64,000 nucleotides of DNA from contig JAEUIT010000015.1 of the NCBI GenBank assembly GCA_016795035.1, positions 1 through 64,000 on the forward strand, in the 5' to 3' direction. Each line of letters starts with the position of its first letter. The stretch's first letter is position 1. The position numbers and the translations under genes are program-made. Shown here one piece after another: positions 44,691 to 57,354 of this stretch. The notes under the pieces are model-generated. The model was not told where the DNA came from, made no database searches, and was given only the letters and a program-made list of their open reading frames with translations. This DNA comes from Phycisphaerae bacterium. Lineage in GTDB: Bacteria; Planctomycetota; Phycisphaerae; Phycisphaerales; SM1A02.

Positions 44691-45266
44691 TGGAAAACCT
44701 CCTCGGGTCGCCTCTGTAGGGCCACACCGATCGACGCTCGGCTTTTCACCGATGCCACCGCCGACCGACACGTAGGGCCCAAAGGTCAACTCCCAACATA
44801 CTGCGACCTCACGAACCTCCAAACGCGGCTGAACCCTTTTTTGACCGTTCGCGACCTTGGAGCGGCAATTTCTCGCAACCGGTCGCCGGTCCGCCGTTCG
44901 AGCGGGGCTCGGCAGGCCCAAACTCCCGGTCGGTGGTGCGGGAGCGATGGGTTCTTTCCTGTAGCCGCCTCGAGGTGCGTGGGGTGTTCGGCGTAGTGGG
45001 TGTCGAGCGCTCGCACGCCCGCGCCGGGAGCGCCGCAACGCCGTACCACGGAGACTCCGAAACACCAGAAGGCCGCCCTCATGCGGGCTCGCGCATGGAC
45101 GAATCCTCGCCTCACGGCGACGCTCCGGCGACTCCGCGTTGCAGCTCCCGGCGCGACCGGCGCCTTGGCCAATGCCAACGAATGCCCGCGTGGAGGCGAA
45201 CCGTCGCGCCGATCTCGCGGATACTTCTCCGGTGTGGCGTCGAGAGGGAATCGCGAGACGGACACG
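44691..45266. other. Intergenic region upstream of two divergent genes, no gene seen
   Basis: 576 bp between the dockerin-like gene 2 (minus) and the zinc-knuckle gene (plus). It must carry both promoters. The minus-strand gene has AGGAGG at 44698-44703. One CGTTGCAG motif lies at 45137. Reading frames here are open in several phases but give Arg/Ala-rich translations without any recognisable domain, so I call no gene. Confidence 0.6.
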
Positions 45267-46388
45267 ATGCGACAAACACTCCCCTGCCCCGAGTGCGGAT
45301 TCCGCGAGAGCCCGTGCGACGGAGACCACGTCACCGAGCGCGACGACGCTGGCGTGATCGACGGAGGATCGCGATCGTTCGACCGAGCGCGTTCGCGCGG
45401 GGCGCACGCAGGAATCACGCCGCGCCGACGACTCGCGTACGCCATGCTGATCGCCGCCGTCGCGGTGGCGGCGCTTGCCGCGCTCGGCGCCGACCTGCGC
45501 GCGGGGCGCATGGGCGCGGGCCGCGTCTCCCTCGGCTCCGTGACGTTCGAAGGGACGAGCGTCGACTTGGGCGACGCAACGCCCTCCGGTCTCTACGACG
45601 ACGTGAGCGCACAGGTCGAACGCCTGACGCGCTTCGAAGCGGGCGACCCGCGCATCTCCTTCACGTTCGACGACTCGCGCGCGACGCCTCTCGATGGAAA
45701 CGGCCCCGTCGACGGAAGCGACGAGCGCCGCGCGTTTCCGGTGTACGGGCCGGCCGCCGAAGCCTCGGGGAACGACCTCGCCAAGCTCCTTCGGCGCAGC
45801 GAACTCCGCGCGCTTGCGACAGCGCCCGATCGCGATCGACGGATGCTCGAGGTGATCCGGCGTCATGGCGTGATCGACCGCACAGCGCTCGAGGGTGGAG
45901 CCCGCCAGCCTGAGGATGACGAGCATGAGGATGCGTCGCGCGATGCCGGCCACACCCTTGGCGCGGACGGCCTTGCGTCGCCGGGAACCGTGCCGATCAC
46001 GATTGCGATCATTTCCGAGGGTCTCCATGACGGCACCTTTGCCGATTGGGGCGTGTGGTCGGGATCGGTTCGCGTGATTCGAGTCCGCCACGAACGCGAT
46101 CCCGTTTTCGGGCCGCGGGAACCGCTCGCGCCGCCGGCGCACGTGTCCTTCGACCCAGGGCCAAACGCCCTCACGCTCCGTGCGGCGACCGGCGCGAGCG
46201 GAAGCGCGTCGTACGTCGCCGTCGTCACGTGGAGCGCGATCGTGTCGGTACTCCTTGCGTGGGCGCTTGCGACCGCGCTCGTCGCACGACTGTGGGTCGA
46301 CCTTGAGCGACGCCGCAGGAACCGTCGTCGTGCGCGCGGCTCTTGTGTCGCCTGTGGTCACCAACTGGCGGCGCTCTCGATCGACTAG
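45267..46388 (+). CDS. Membrane protein with zinc-knuckle halves at both ends
   Basis: 373-aa protein from ATG 45267; this start places the knuckle CPECGF at residue 6, as in many planctomycete membrane proteins. A first helix is at about 56-75 (YAMLIAAVAVAALAALGA), then an extracytoplasmic Asp/Arg-rich region of about 240 residues, a second helix at about 322-340 (VTWSAIVSVLLAWALATALV) and a basic cytoplasmic tail. The tail ends in CVACGHQLAALSID, again a single CxxCG half-knuckle. Family members with CxxCGYxL at the C-terminus normally continue to a second CPECG, so this end may be truncated just before a tandem repeat. No enzyme motif is seen. Confidence 0.7.
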   Translation: MRQTLPCPECGFRESPCDGDHVTERDDAGVIDGGSRSFDRARSRGAHAGITPRRRLAYAMLIAAVAVAALAALGADLRAGRMGAGRVSLGSVTFEGTSVDLGDATPSGLYDDVSAQVERLTRFEAGDPRISFTFDDSRATPLDGNGPVDGSDERRAFPVYGPAAEASGNDLAKLLRRSELRALATAPDRDRRMLEVIRRHGVIDRTALEGGARQPEDDEHEDASRDAGHTLGADGLASPGTVPITIAIISEGLHDGTFADWGVWSGSVRVIRVRHERDPVFGPREPLAPPAHVSFDPGPNALTLRAATGASGSASYVAVVTWSAIVSVLLAWALATALVARLWVDLERRRRNRRRARGSCVACGHQLAALSID

Positions 46389-46432
46389 TTGGTCGAGCGA
46401 GCGATCGAGCGTGCCTGCGTCGGACGCACTCT

Positions 46433-46500
46433 GATGTGGGACGCGCTCCGATGTGGGACGCACTCCGGTGTGGGACGCGCTCCGGTGTCGGGCCCACTCC
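46433..46500. repeat. Four tandem 17-bp repeats downstream of dnaE2
   Basis: The unit GATGTGGGACGCGCTCC occurs four times (46433, 46450, 46467, 46484) with one to several changes per unit. A second run of GAATGGGC/GCCGAATGGGCG units follows at about 46520-46570. Both lie between the convergent stops of the zinc-knuckle gene and dnaE2. They are too few and have no spacers, so they are not a CRISPR array. Confidence 0.9.
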
Positions 46501-46608
46501 GCCCTCCGGCGCCGACAGGGCGCCGAATGGGCACGGAACGGGCGCCGAATGGGCGCGGAATGGGCACACGGGCGATGAGCGCCCTGCGCGACGTGCGTGG
46601 CACGACCG

Positions 46609-50820
<4,212 letters not shown>

Positions 50821-50835
50821 GCGTCACCTCCACGT

Positions 50836-53763
50836 TCATGCCCACACCCCGTGGACGAACCACCGTTCACCGAGCGCAGCAGGCACCGGCGTTGCAGCCG
50901 ACGGCATGGCGGCCGATGTCCCGGCGCCTTCCGAACCAGGGATGTCGTCGCGGCATCCGGCCACCGCAGGCTGCCACAACCAAAGCCAAAGCCCCCGCGC
51001 GGTCGCGACGCGCCGATAGACGCGCGTGACATACGTGAGGGGCGACCGTGCGGTCTCGGCACGCTCGCGCGGCAACTCGACATGCCGCGCGTGCCACCAC
51101 GCTTCATCGATGCGTTCGTCGGTGCTGACGGCGGCGATCGTGTGCGTCTCGCCCCGCCACGTCATCGTGATCGTCGCCTTCGCAGGAAGGCTCGCATGGG
51201 CATTCGGGTTCGTGTCCGCAGGCGCGGTGGACGCGGTCAGGGAGGGAGTGACGAACGCCACTTCGGGCGTGGGAAAGACGATCGTCGGACGGATCGACGT
51301 GGGAAGAGAGGCCCACGACACGCGTGCGTAGGCATCGACGATCGCCGCGAGATCGTGCGCCGGGAGGAGCGCCGCGAAATGCTCCGGCGTGTGCAAGCCG
51401 CGCGGCGCGGGACACCGCACGGCCATCGGCCCGAACCGCGCGCTGATGGTGTCGATGCACTCGACCGCCGACAGGCTCCGGGCAAGGCGCCTCTCGATCT
51501 CCGCCCGTGACATCGGGCCGCCGTCGTGCGCGGAGATGCCGACGGACGAAGATCCGCGTCGCGCGTCGGGCAACGCCCCCTCGCCGTGCACTTCACCGTG
51601 CCCGCCGCCGTGCCCGTCGCCGTGCCCGCCCCCGTGAAGGCGGGCCTGAACGCCATGGGCCGTACGGCATTCGGGCATGCGGCCTTGCGTCACGCCGAGC
51701 GTGGCGACGCGCACCGCCGACAAGACGAGACGGTCGATCCCATCGCCCTTGTCGAGCGTTTCCAGTCTGGGCGCAAGAAGCGACCAGAGATGTCCGCGCC
51801 GCCGCGTCGCGGCGCCGAAGTGCATGTCGATCACCACGGTGGGTGCGGACGGACGGAACGCTTCCAGGCGCAGAAGCCGTACGCCTCGCACCCGCTGGCG
51901 TAACCGGGCGCAGAGCTGGTCGACGAGATCCGCCACGACGATCGCGATCGCGTCGTGATCGACGGTCGGACCGTCGAACTCACGCACGACGCGACAGGCA
52001 GGCGCGATGCGCACGCCGTGCAAGGGCTCAGGGATCAGGCCACAGGCTCGATCGATGCAGCGCAGGACGTCGTCGCAGGACTGCGCGGAGAGACGCGCGG
52101 GACTTCGACGGCGGCGAGACGCGGACGATCGTGACGCCGTCGAGGAGATCGTGGTCGTGGCAGGTCTCGTGGATGCCCGCGCGAATCGCTCGCCCAGATC
52201 GGTGCGATCGAGCGCAAGAAGCTGATCGATGCGCTCGACTTGCACTTCCCGGAGCGCCGCCGCGTGCTCGGGATCAAGCCGCAGCGCCTCGATCGGCAGT
52301 GGTCCGAGCGCGTCGCGCTCTCGCCCGGGTTCGATCACGGCAATGGGAACGCTGGCGGAGGACGAGGTGGCCATCGCCCATGCCGCGCCGACCGTACTGG
52401 CAACCGCCGCGCGTGCCGTGAGCCCATGGCGCCCAAGCCGCGTGACAATCTCTTCCGCGAGCGACCACTCGGCCCAGCGCGTCTCGGCCGCAATCCTTCC
52501 CGATGCGGCCGAGGATGACGAAGCGAGAGAGTCAGCCCCATGCAGGCCGTAGGTCTGACGCAGAAGACGCTCGCAGCCGGTGAGATCGGCGAGAAGGACG
52601 GCGCGGCCTCCCACGAAGGCGGGCCCATGCGATTCGGATTCCGACGACGAGTCGAACCTCGTCCTCTCGTGCCGACCGGGCCGCCGGTGCGTTGCGTCGA
52701 CATCCGAGGAGTCTGACGAACCGAACGCCTGAGCGCCCGCGCCGCCATCGGTCCCGGTGAGATCCACGCCGAAGGCGTCGATGGGCACGCTACTCAGATC
52801 GCGGTCGATGGCCACGATCGGGGCATAGCGGAGAAGCCACGCGGCGATGCGCCGAAGGGCGAGACGATCGCCGCGCGGATCCCACACGAACTCATGACAG
52901 ACGGAGTCGGTCTCGTCGTCGCCCGAGGTCGATCGCGAGGACGACGGCGAGGACGACGCGCCCGACGAATACGGCACGCCATGCGCGGGCGGCAACACGG
53001 GCGAACTCGGCATCCGAGGCGGCCCAATATTTGGCGAGGTAGGGGGCGAGGTAGGTGGCGAGGGAGGTGGCGAGTTGGGCGGCCCACTGCGCGGCCCACT
53101 GCGCGGCCCACTGGGCGGCCCACTGGGCGACGCAGAACCACCGACGGCGGAAGCCCCGACCGTGGGGGCACAAAGCGCTCGCGCATGTGCGAGCGTCATG
53201 CCGCATCGAACGCCGGCCGCCAGCGCCATCGGACACGCACTCACCACGACGCGTGCGCCGCGGACGACCTCAAGCACGATCGCCGGTCGCGGAAGCGGCG
53301 GCGCCGAGCTCGGAGCCGATCGCCTGAAGGCTGGCGAGATTCGTGCACCCGGTCGCGAGGTCGCTGCGGCGGTGGGATCGTCGGGAGGCGCTCGACGCAC
53401 ACTTCCTGCTCCCTCCCGTGCGGAGGCGGTCGTGTTCGCCGAATGATGGGCGACATCGATCGACTCGCGAAGCGTGCGGCCCCAAAGAACCGGCAACGTT
53501 CGCGGGTGACGCCACAAGGGCGACGGCTGTGAATCACTGGGAATGGCCGGCGCGCTCGAGACACCCCCGGAACGGCCTGCCGACGATTCTCGCGCTCGGG
53601 CCGATCGTTCGTCCCCTACCGGCGACTCTCGCCGCGAATGCCCACCCGCGGCCGGCTGCAACGTGGAACGCTCCGACTCCCCCGCTTTTGCGCGTCGAGA
53701 GTCGCGAAGGCGACGTTCCACGGACCAGAATGGCAAGGCGATCGCGAGGAAGCGCTTTGGCAT
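50836..53763 (-). CDS. imuB: ImuB-like Y-family DNA polymerase homologue
   Basis: 975-aa protein of the ImuB branch of Y-family polymerases, which lacks polymerase activity in known cases and bridges ImuA, DnaE2 and the sliding clamp. The N-terminal LAIALPFWSVERRLRD (about 5-20) is the ImuB form of the DinB start. The UmuC-like fold continues with SVPIDAFGVDLTG (about 335-350) and the HhH region near 550 (EVQVERIDQLLAL). It is about twice the usual ImuB length (about 500 aa) because of Ser/Pro/Gly-rich insertions at about 50-300. The start at 53763 begins the domain; ATG 53877 would add 38 Ser/Arg/Leu residues from the GA-rich tract. ImuB in the middle of imuA-imuB-dnaE2 matches the usual order. 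Confidence 0.88.
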   Translation of the reverse strand: MPKRFLAIALPFWSVERRLRDSRRAKAGESERSTLQPAAGGHSRRESPVGDERSARARESSAGRSGGVSSAPAIPSDSQPSPLWRHPRTLPVLWGRTLRESIDVAHHSANTTASAREGAGSVRRAPPDDPTAAATSRPGARISPAFRRSAPSSAPPLPRPAIVLEVVRGARVVVSACPMALAAGVRCGMTLAHARALCAPTVGASAVGGSASPSGPPSGPRSGPRSGPPNSPPPSPPTSPPTSPNIGPPRMPSSPVLPPAHGVPYSSGASSSPSSSRSTSGDDETDSVCHEFVWDPRGDRLALRRIAAWLLRYAPIVAIDRDLSSVPIDAFGVDLTGTDGGAGAQAFGSSDSSDVDATHRRPGRHERTRFDSSSESESHGPAFVGGRAVLLADLTGCERLLRQTYGLHGADSLASSSSAASGRIAAETRWAEWSLAEEIVTRLGRHGLTARAAVASTVGAAWAMATSSSASVPIAVIEPGRERDALGPLPIEALRLDPEHAAALREVQVERIDQLLALDRTDLGERFARASTRPATTTISSTASRSSASRRRRSPARLSAQSCDDVLRCIDRACGLIPEPLHGVRIAPACRVVREFDGPTVDHDAIAIVVADLVDQLCARLRQRVRGVRLLRLEAFRPSAPTVVIDMHFGAATRRRGHLWSLLAPRLETLDKGDGIDRLVLSAVRVATLGVTQGRMPECRTAHGVQARLHGGGHGDGHGGGHGEVHGEGALPDARRGSSSVGISAHDGGPMSRAEIERRLARSLSAVECIDTISARFGPMAVRCPAPRGLHTPEHFAALLPAHDLAAIVDAYARVSWASLPTSIRPTIVFPTPEVAFVTPSLTASTAPADTNPNAHASLPAKATITMTWRGETHTIAAVSTDERIDEAWWHARHVELPRERAETARSPLTYVTRVYRRVATARGLWLWLWQPAVAGCRDDIPGSEGAGTSAAMPSAATPVPAALGERWFVHGVWA
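53081..53128. repeat. Four 12-bp tandem repeats inside imuB
   Basis: GGCCCACTGCGC repeats four times (two copies read GGCCCACTGGGC) and code for Ser-Gly-Pro-Arg/Pro tetrapeptides on the minus strand. A related GGCGAGGTAGGT-type run precedes it. On the opposite frame it would read as a Trp-Ala-Ala-Gln repeat, which is an artefact. Confidence 0.88.
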
Positions 53764-53778
53764 CGGGGAATCCCAAGG

Positions 53779-53882
53779 AGGAGAACGAGACGAGAACGAG
53801 AACGAGACGAGACGAGAACGAAGACGAAGACGAGGATGAAGAAGAGAAGAGAAGAGAGCGAAGCGAGACGAGGCCACGGGAA
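53779..53882. repeat. GA-rich low-complexity tract before imuB
   Basis: About 100 bp of GAGACGAGAACGAG-type repeats with almost no T on the plus strand. It covers the region just upstream of the chosen imuB start, so in the minus-strand transcript it is a C/U-rich leader, or, with the longer start, a Ser/Arg/Leu/Phe N-terminal extension. Confidence 0.8.
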
Positions 53883-53997
53883 GCGCGAGTTCACCAGAGG
53901 CAAGACGCGAAGCGCCCTCGCGATCCTGCGCGATGCGCGATCCGTGCGTACTCGCGGCGCTCCGATCACATCCATCACGACGAGACCCGGCGATGCC

Positions 53998-55776
53998 TTA
54001 GCCGCCAACCTCCCACGAAGGACCGGTCCGCACATCGGTGGGCGCGTCGGCGGGATGAAAAGGTGCGGAGCGGCTCAGATCCCGCGAGCAAAGACCTCCT
54101 GTCGTGGCATGCATGGACGCTTCGGGAAACGCGAGCATCGATGCGTCGCACGGCGCATCGCCCGCAGCGGTTCGCGCGCCAGTCGACGGGTGCGTCGACT
54201 CCAGCGGAGGCGTGCAACGCGGAGTTACACGCGTTGCGTCGGAGCGAGCGGAGCCATCGGAGCGATCAGATCGATCGGGACGACCGGGGCGATCAGGGTG
54301 ATCAGGGACGAGCACCTCCGAAAGAAGCCGGCGGCGAGCGTCTGGACGCAACGCGCCGAGGAGCGACGAGCGACAGCGCACGAGGCGCACACACCACGCG
54401 ATCGAACGTTCGGGGATGTCGGCGTCGCCACCAGGGCCCTGGGTCGGCACCACGGGGCGCACCGTCCAGCGCGTCAGCGCGAGGCTGAGTTGCGACATGT
54501 CGTTGGGAGGTCGCGCGAGAAGCGCGAACGCCGGCGAGGCGCGGCGCGTCATCGCCACGTGCAGACGTCGGAGCGCTGCCATCGACCAGCCCGAGGCGTC
54601 CGTCACGATGATCCGAACGTCTTCACTCCGGATCGCCTGTTCCATCGCCCACACGCGAGCCGCCGGATCGGGGGGTGTCTCCACGAAGAGCGATCGCTCA
54701 AGGAGCGAAGCGTCGCGCGAGGTGGGGGCAGCGACAAGACGCGATGCTTGGGCGTGCGAACGTTCCGCCGCAAGCGCATGCAGATCGCCGCGCACGCCCG
54801 CGATGAGGCATCGCGGATTCGGCCACGCCGCGCGCCCGATCCACATCGCATGCATGCCGCCGCTGCTGCGTGCATCCCCTTCTCCTGCAGCGGAACGCTC
54901 CTCGAAATCACGATCCCGAAGCGCTCGCCATGCGGTGTGCACGAGATGCACGAGGACGCCAATCGGCGCGAACCACGCGTTGGGAACTCCACGCGCTGCC
55001 CGCTCCGAGGTCGACGCCATGCCAAACCACTCATGCAATCCTCGCCACGGCAATCCCCCTTCGAGGAGTTCGTCGATCACGTGCCAGCCGGTCGGGATCC
55101 GCTCGCCAACGTCGACACGAACCATCTCTGGGGCGGCAGGCCCCGTAGCGGCAGGCCCTGTAGCGGCAGGCGGCGGTGTGGGCTCGTCGTCGCAAGGCGG
55201 CAGGTCAACCTCAGAAGGCAGCGACGAAGGCGAGGCGTCGGGCACGAGAGGTGAAGGTGGCCCGGCGGAGGTCGCCTCGGGAGTCGGCTCCGTCGACGAC
55301 CGTCGTGCGGCATTCCGCCCGCGTCGCGCGCGGTCTCCCCGAGAGGACGGAAACTCCTGCATCGAGAAACGGGACTCGTGCAAGGGCCGCGTCCCGATGG
55401 CGATGTCCGTGTCGCCAGCGTCCGCCGCCGCACACGACTCTGCACCGGCGTCGGCCGCATCCAGTCGTGCCTGCACCTCGCGCCAGTACGCCGCGTGCGC
55501 GAAGCGGCGACGCGCCGCCGGCTCGAGATCGTCGGCGCTCACGGCGCGTCCATCGCTCCGCTCTTCGATCGCCGAAATGGCTCGCCGCAGCGATTCACGC
55601 ACCGCGGCCGCGGAGGTTGCCGCCGACGCGTCGCGCCCGCTTCCCGACGCCAACGATCCCAGCGTGGAGGCGGATGGCGTTTCGGCACCCGACGACGGGC
55701 ACCCCGGCGCAGACGATTGCGACGACGCGCCTAGTGCCCCGGACTCCGACACACGCTGGACCAACGGCTGACTCAC
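53998..55776 (-). CDS. imuA: ImuA-like RecA-related protein
   Basis: 592-aa protein from GTG 55776, chosen for the AAGGAGG site just upstream. The RecA/SulA-like core is in the C-terminal two thirds: VDVGERIPTGWHVIDELLEGG, then LPWRGLHEWFG (about 235-265), the ImuA form of the RecA N-terminal fold. The usual Walker A of RecA is degraded, as in other ImuA proteins. The first 210 residues are a Ser/Ala-rich low-complexity region not found in typical ImuA (about 250 aa). ImuA works with ImuB and DnaE2 in damage-induced mutagenesis; RecA contact is known in some species. The gap to imuB is 234 bp and includes the GA-rich tract. Identity rests on context and the core motif. Confidence 0.82.
   Translation of the reverse strand: MSQPLVQRVSESGALGASSQSSAPGCPSSGAETPSASTLGSLASGSGRDASAATSAAAVRESLRRAISAIEERSDGRAVSADDLEPAARRRFAHAAYWREVQARLDAADAGAESCAAADAGDTDIAIGTRPLHESRFSMQEFPSSRGDRARRGRNAARRSSTEPTPEATSAGPPSPLVPDASPSSLPSEVDLPPCDDEPTPPPAATGPAATGPAAPEMVRVDVGERIPTGWHVIDELLEGGLPWRGLHEWFGMASTSERAARGVPNAWFAPIGVLVHLVHTAWRALRDRDFEERSAAGEGDARSSGGMHAMWIGRAAWPNPRCLIAGVRGDLHALAAERSHAQASRLVAAPTSRDASLLERSLFVETPPDPAARVWAMEQAIRSEDVRIIVTDASGWSMAALRRLHVAMTRRASPAFALLARPPNDMSQLSLALTRWTVRPVVPTQGPGGDADIPERSIAWCVRLVRCRSSLLGALRPDARRRLLSEVLVPDHPDRPGRPDRSDRSDGSARSDATRVTPRCTPPLESTHPSTGARTAAGDAPCDASMLAFPEASMHATTGGLCSRDLSRSAPFHPADAPTDVRTGPSWEVGG
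55133..55174. repeat. 15-bp tandem repeats inside imuA
   Basis: The unit GCGGCAGGCCCTGTA occurs nearly three times and codes for Ala-Thr-Gly-Pro-Ala pentapeptides in the Pro-rich linker before the RecA-like core. Confidence 0.8.
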
Positions 55777-55781
55777 TCGAC

Positions 55782-55788
55782 CCTCCTT
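55782..55788 (-). promoter_or_regulatory. Ribosome binding site of imuA
   Basis: AAGGAGG on the minus strand, 5 bp before GTG 55776. It decides the start over an ATG at 55911 that lacks such a site. Confidence 0.7.
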
Positions 55789-56020
55789 CGCTGCGGACTC
55801 GCCTGCACCGCATGCGTCCCGCACGACTGACTTCCGACGACATGCACCTCGCTCGTGTCGCTCCCCCATCCATGCGATCGCACGCGCCACGTCGTTGACG
55901 TGCGCCCACATCCGTGCGCCCTCTCGCCCGTCACGAGCGTGCGAAGCGCTGTGCCCGTGAGACAGCCGGCTCGCGACACGCGATGAGAGTTCCCCTCGCA
56001 GAAGCGCGCGAGGAGCTCGT

Positions 56021-56088
56021 CATGACCACGCGATGGATCACGCGATGGATCACGCGAGGCTCACGCGTGATCACCCGTGCTCACGCGA
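56021..56088. repeat. Degenerate 10-12-bp tandem repeats upstream of imuA
   Basis: CGATGGATCACG occurs twice in a row (56031, 56043), flanked by shorter variants ending in TCACG. Repeated GATCA cores could be binding sites of a regulator in the imu promoter region, or another product of the slippage seen across this cassette. Confidence 0.7.
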
Positions 56089-56472
56089 GCGGGACGGCGT
56101 CATGCGATGACACGGCGCCCGACCACCCGAGCCGAAGAGAAACGGACGATGCTGATGCGTTGGGGCGTGCGCGACGAGGTGGAACGCTTCGTAGACGCGA
56201 GAGACCCTCCCGGGTGCGCTGCACCGCTAAGGTCGTTTGGTGAGAACGACGCGGCGACAGGACACGAGATGCCGAGTGCGGTCGGCTTTTGTTAGGGTAC
56301 TGCGGAAGAGGGGTTCGTCAAGGGGTGCGTTCGGGAGTTTGCGAGGAATTGTGGCGCGACGATGCGATCGCGTCGTCGCCACGCCGAGGGCCTCCGTCGA
56401 GAGCGGAGCGTGGCCTCGCCCCGTGCGGCCGGCGGCCGACCATCATCCGGCGGGGCGCGTCGTGCGCACTCG

Positions 56473-57303
56473 TCAGGATGCGTCGAGCGGACGGAGACAC
56501 TCCGCCGAGTCGTTGCGCGGACTGTTCACGAGGCGCGAGACAGGCCACGCCTGCAACGTGGAGTTTGCCGCCGGCACCAGGAGGTCGGCGGGCGGCTCGT
56601 CGGCGAGAAGCCATCGCGACCACGCCGCGGACGGAATGATCGCGGGCATGCGATCGTGGATCGGACGCATCACGTCGTTCGGCGGCACCGTGATGATTGC
56701 GGCAGAACGCACCACGCGGCCGTCCGGCGCGGTCCACCGCTCCCACACCGCACCGAAGGCGAAGAGTTCGCCTGGCCGCGGCGCGATCGCGAACGGCTGC
56801 TTCGGCGGCGCGACCGCCTTCACTCGCTTCGGGGCGCGCTTCGGCGCCGTCTCTTCGAGCGCCGCGCCGAACAGCGAGGCTTCGTCGGGTTCCGCGCCGT
56901 CGGCTCGCTCCACGTTGCCGCCGGTCTCCGCGTTGTCGATGTTCTCCGCGTTGCCGTCACTCGTCGTTGCAGCCGTCTTCCATTCATAGAAGGCGGTCGC
57001 CGGAAGAAGGCAGCGCCGTTTCTTCCAGGCATCGCGAAAGGACGGCTTCTCGGCGAGCGTCTCGCTGCGGGCGTTCGCGAGCCGCGAGCCGATCGACGGA
57101 TCCTTCGCCCAGAACGGGATGAGTCCCCAATGCACGAGGGCGAGTTCGCGGGTCGCCCCCGCCGGAAGGACCGCGGGAACCTGCGAGGTCGGCGCGATGT
57201 TGAAGCGGGCGCGCCACGCCGCGACGTCGGGAAAAAGCGGCGTCGCGGCGAAGGCGGCGGCGATCGCGTCCGTCGTCAGGGCTAGGGCGTAGCGGCCGCA
57301 CAT
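56473..57303 (-). CDS. SRAP-domain (HMCES/YedK) abasic-site DNA-protein crosslink protein
   Basis: 276-aa protein. The start was set at ATG 57303 because Met must be removed to expose catalytic Cys2 (MCGRYAL); six upstream residues in frame would block it. Family residues are all present: NIAPTSQ (about 36-42), HWGLIPFWAKD, NARSE in LANARSETL, the catalytic Glu in FYEWK, and a His in PIHDRMPAI. The protein crosslinks to abasic sites in single-stranded DNA through Cys2 and shields them from nucleases. A Gly/Asn/Ala-rich insertion (about 130-150) lies mid-domain. It lies 697 bp upstream of imuA on the same strand; SRAP genes often sit beside SOS mutagenesis genes. Confidence 0.93.
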   Translation of the reverse strand: MCGRYALALTTDAIAAAFAATPLFPDVAAWRARFNIAPTSQVPAVLPAGATRELALVHWGLIPFWAKDPSIGSRLANARSETLAEKPSFRDAWKKRRCLLPATAFYEWKTAATTSDGNAENIDNAETGGNVERADGAEPDEASLFGAALEETAPKRAPKRVKAVAPPKQPFAIAPRPGELFAFGAVWERWTAPDGRVVRSAAIITVPPNDVMRPIHDRMPAIIPSAAWSRWLLADEPPADLLVPAANSTLQAWPVSRLVNSPRNDSAECLRPLDAS

Positions 57304-57354
57304 TCCCGCGTTGTATCGCACGTGGCCGGTGCAAGGCGAGCCGCGCCGCGGTCG

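Larger units (their letters stand above)
55777..56472. other. Control region upstream of imuA, no gene seen
   Basis: 696 bp between the imuA start and the SRAP stop; it should hold the imu promoter. AAGGAGG for imuA is at 55782-55788. A perfect inverted repeat GCTGT-N9-ACAGC is at 55948-55966. A run of six degenerate 10-12-bp units (CGATGGATCACG type) covers 56021-56088. No LexA box of the GAAC-N4-GTTC or CTGT-N8-ACAG form was found exactly. Reading frames here give Arg-rich translations without domains and are not called. Confidence 0.6.

Noticed and set aside
44786-45511. A 241-codon minus-strand frame between dockerin-like gene 2 and the zinc-knuckle gene
   Set aside because: It overlaps the start of the zinc-knuckle gene on the other strand and shows only Arg/Ala/Ser-rich low-information sequence.
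52892-53236. A small frame with a Trp-Ala-Ala-Gln tetrapeptide repeat
   Set aside because: It is a reading of the 12-bp repeats of imuB in another phase; the repeat lies inside the ImuB frame.
55949-55966. A classical E. coli-type LexA box near imuA
   Set aside because: The half-sites CTGT and ACAG are 9 bp apart, not 8, and lack the AT-rich centre, so it is recorded only as a possible operator.
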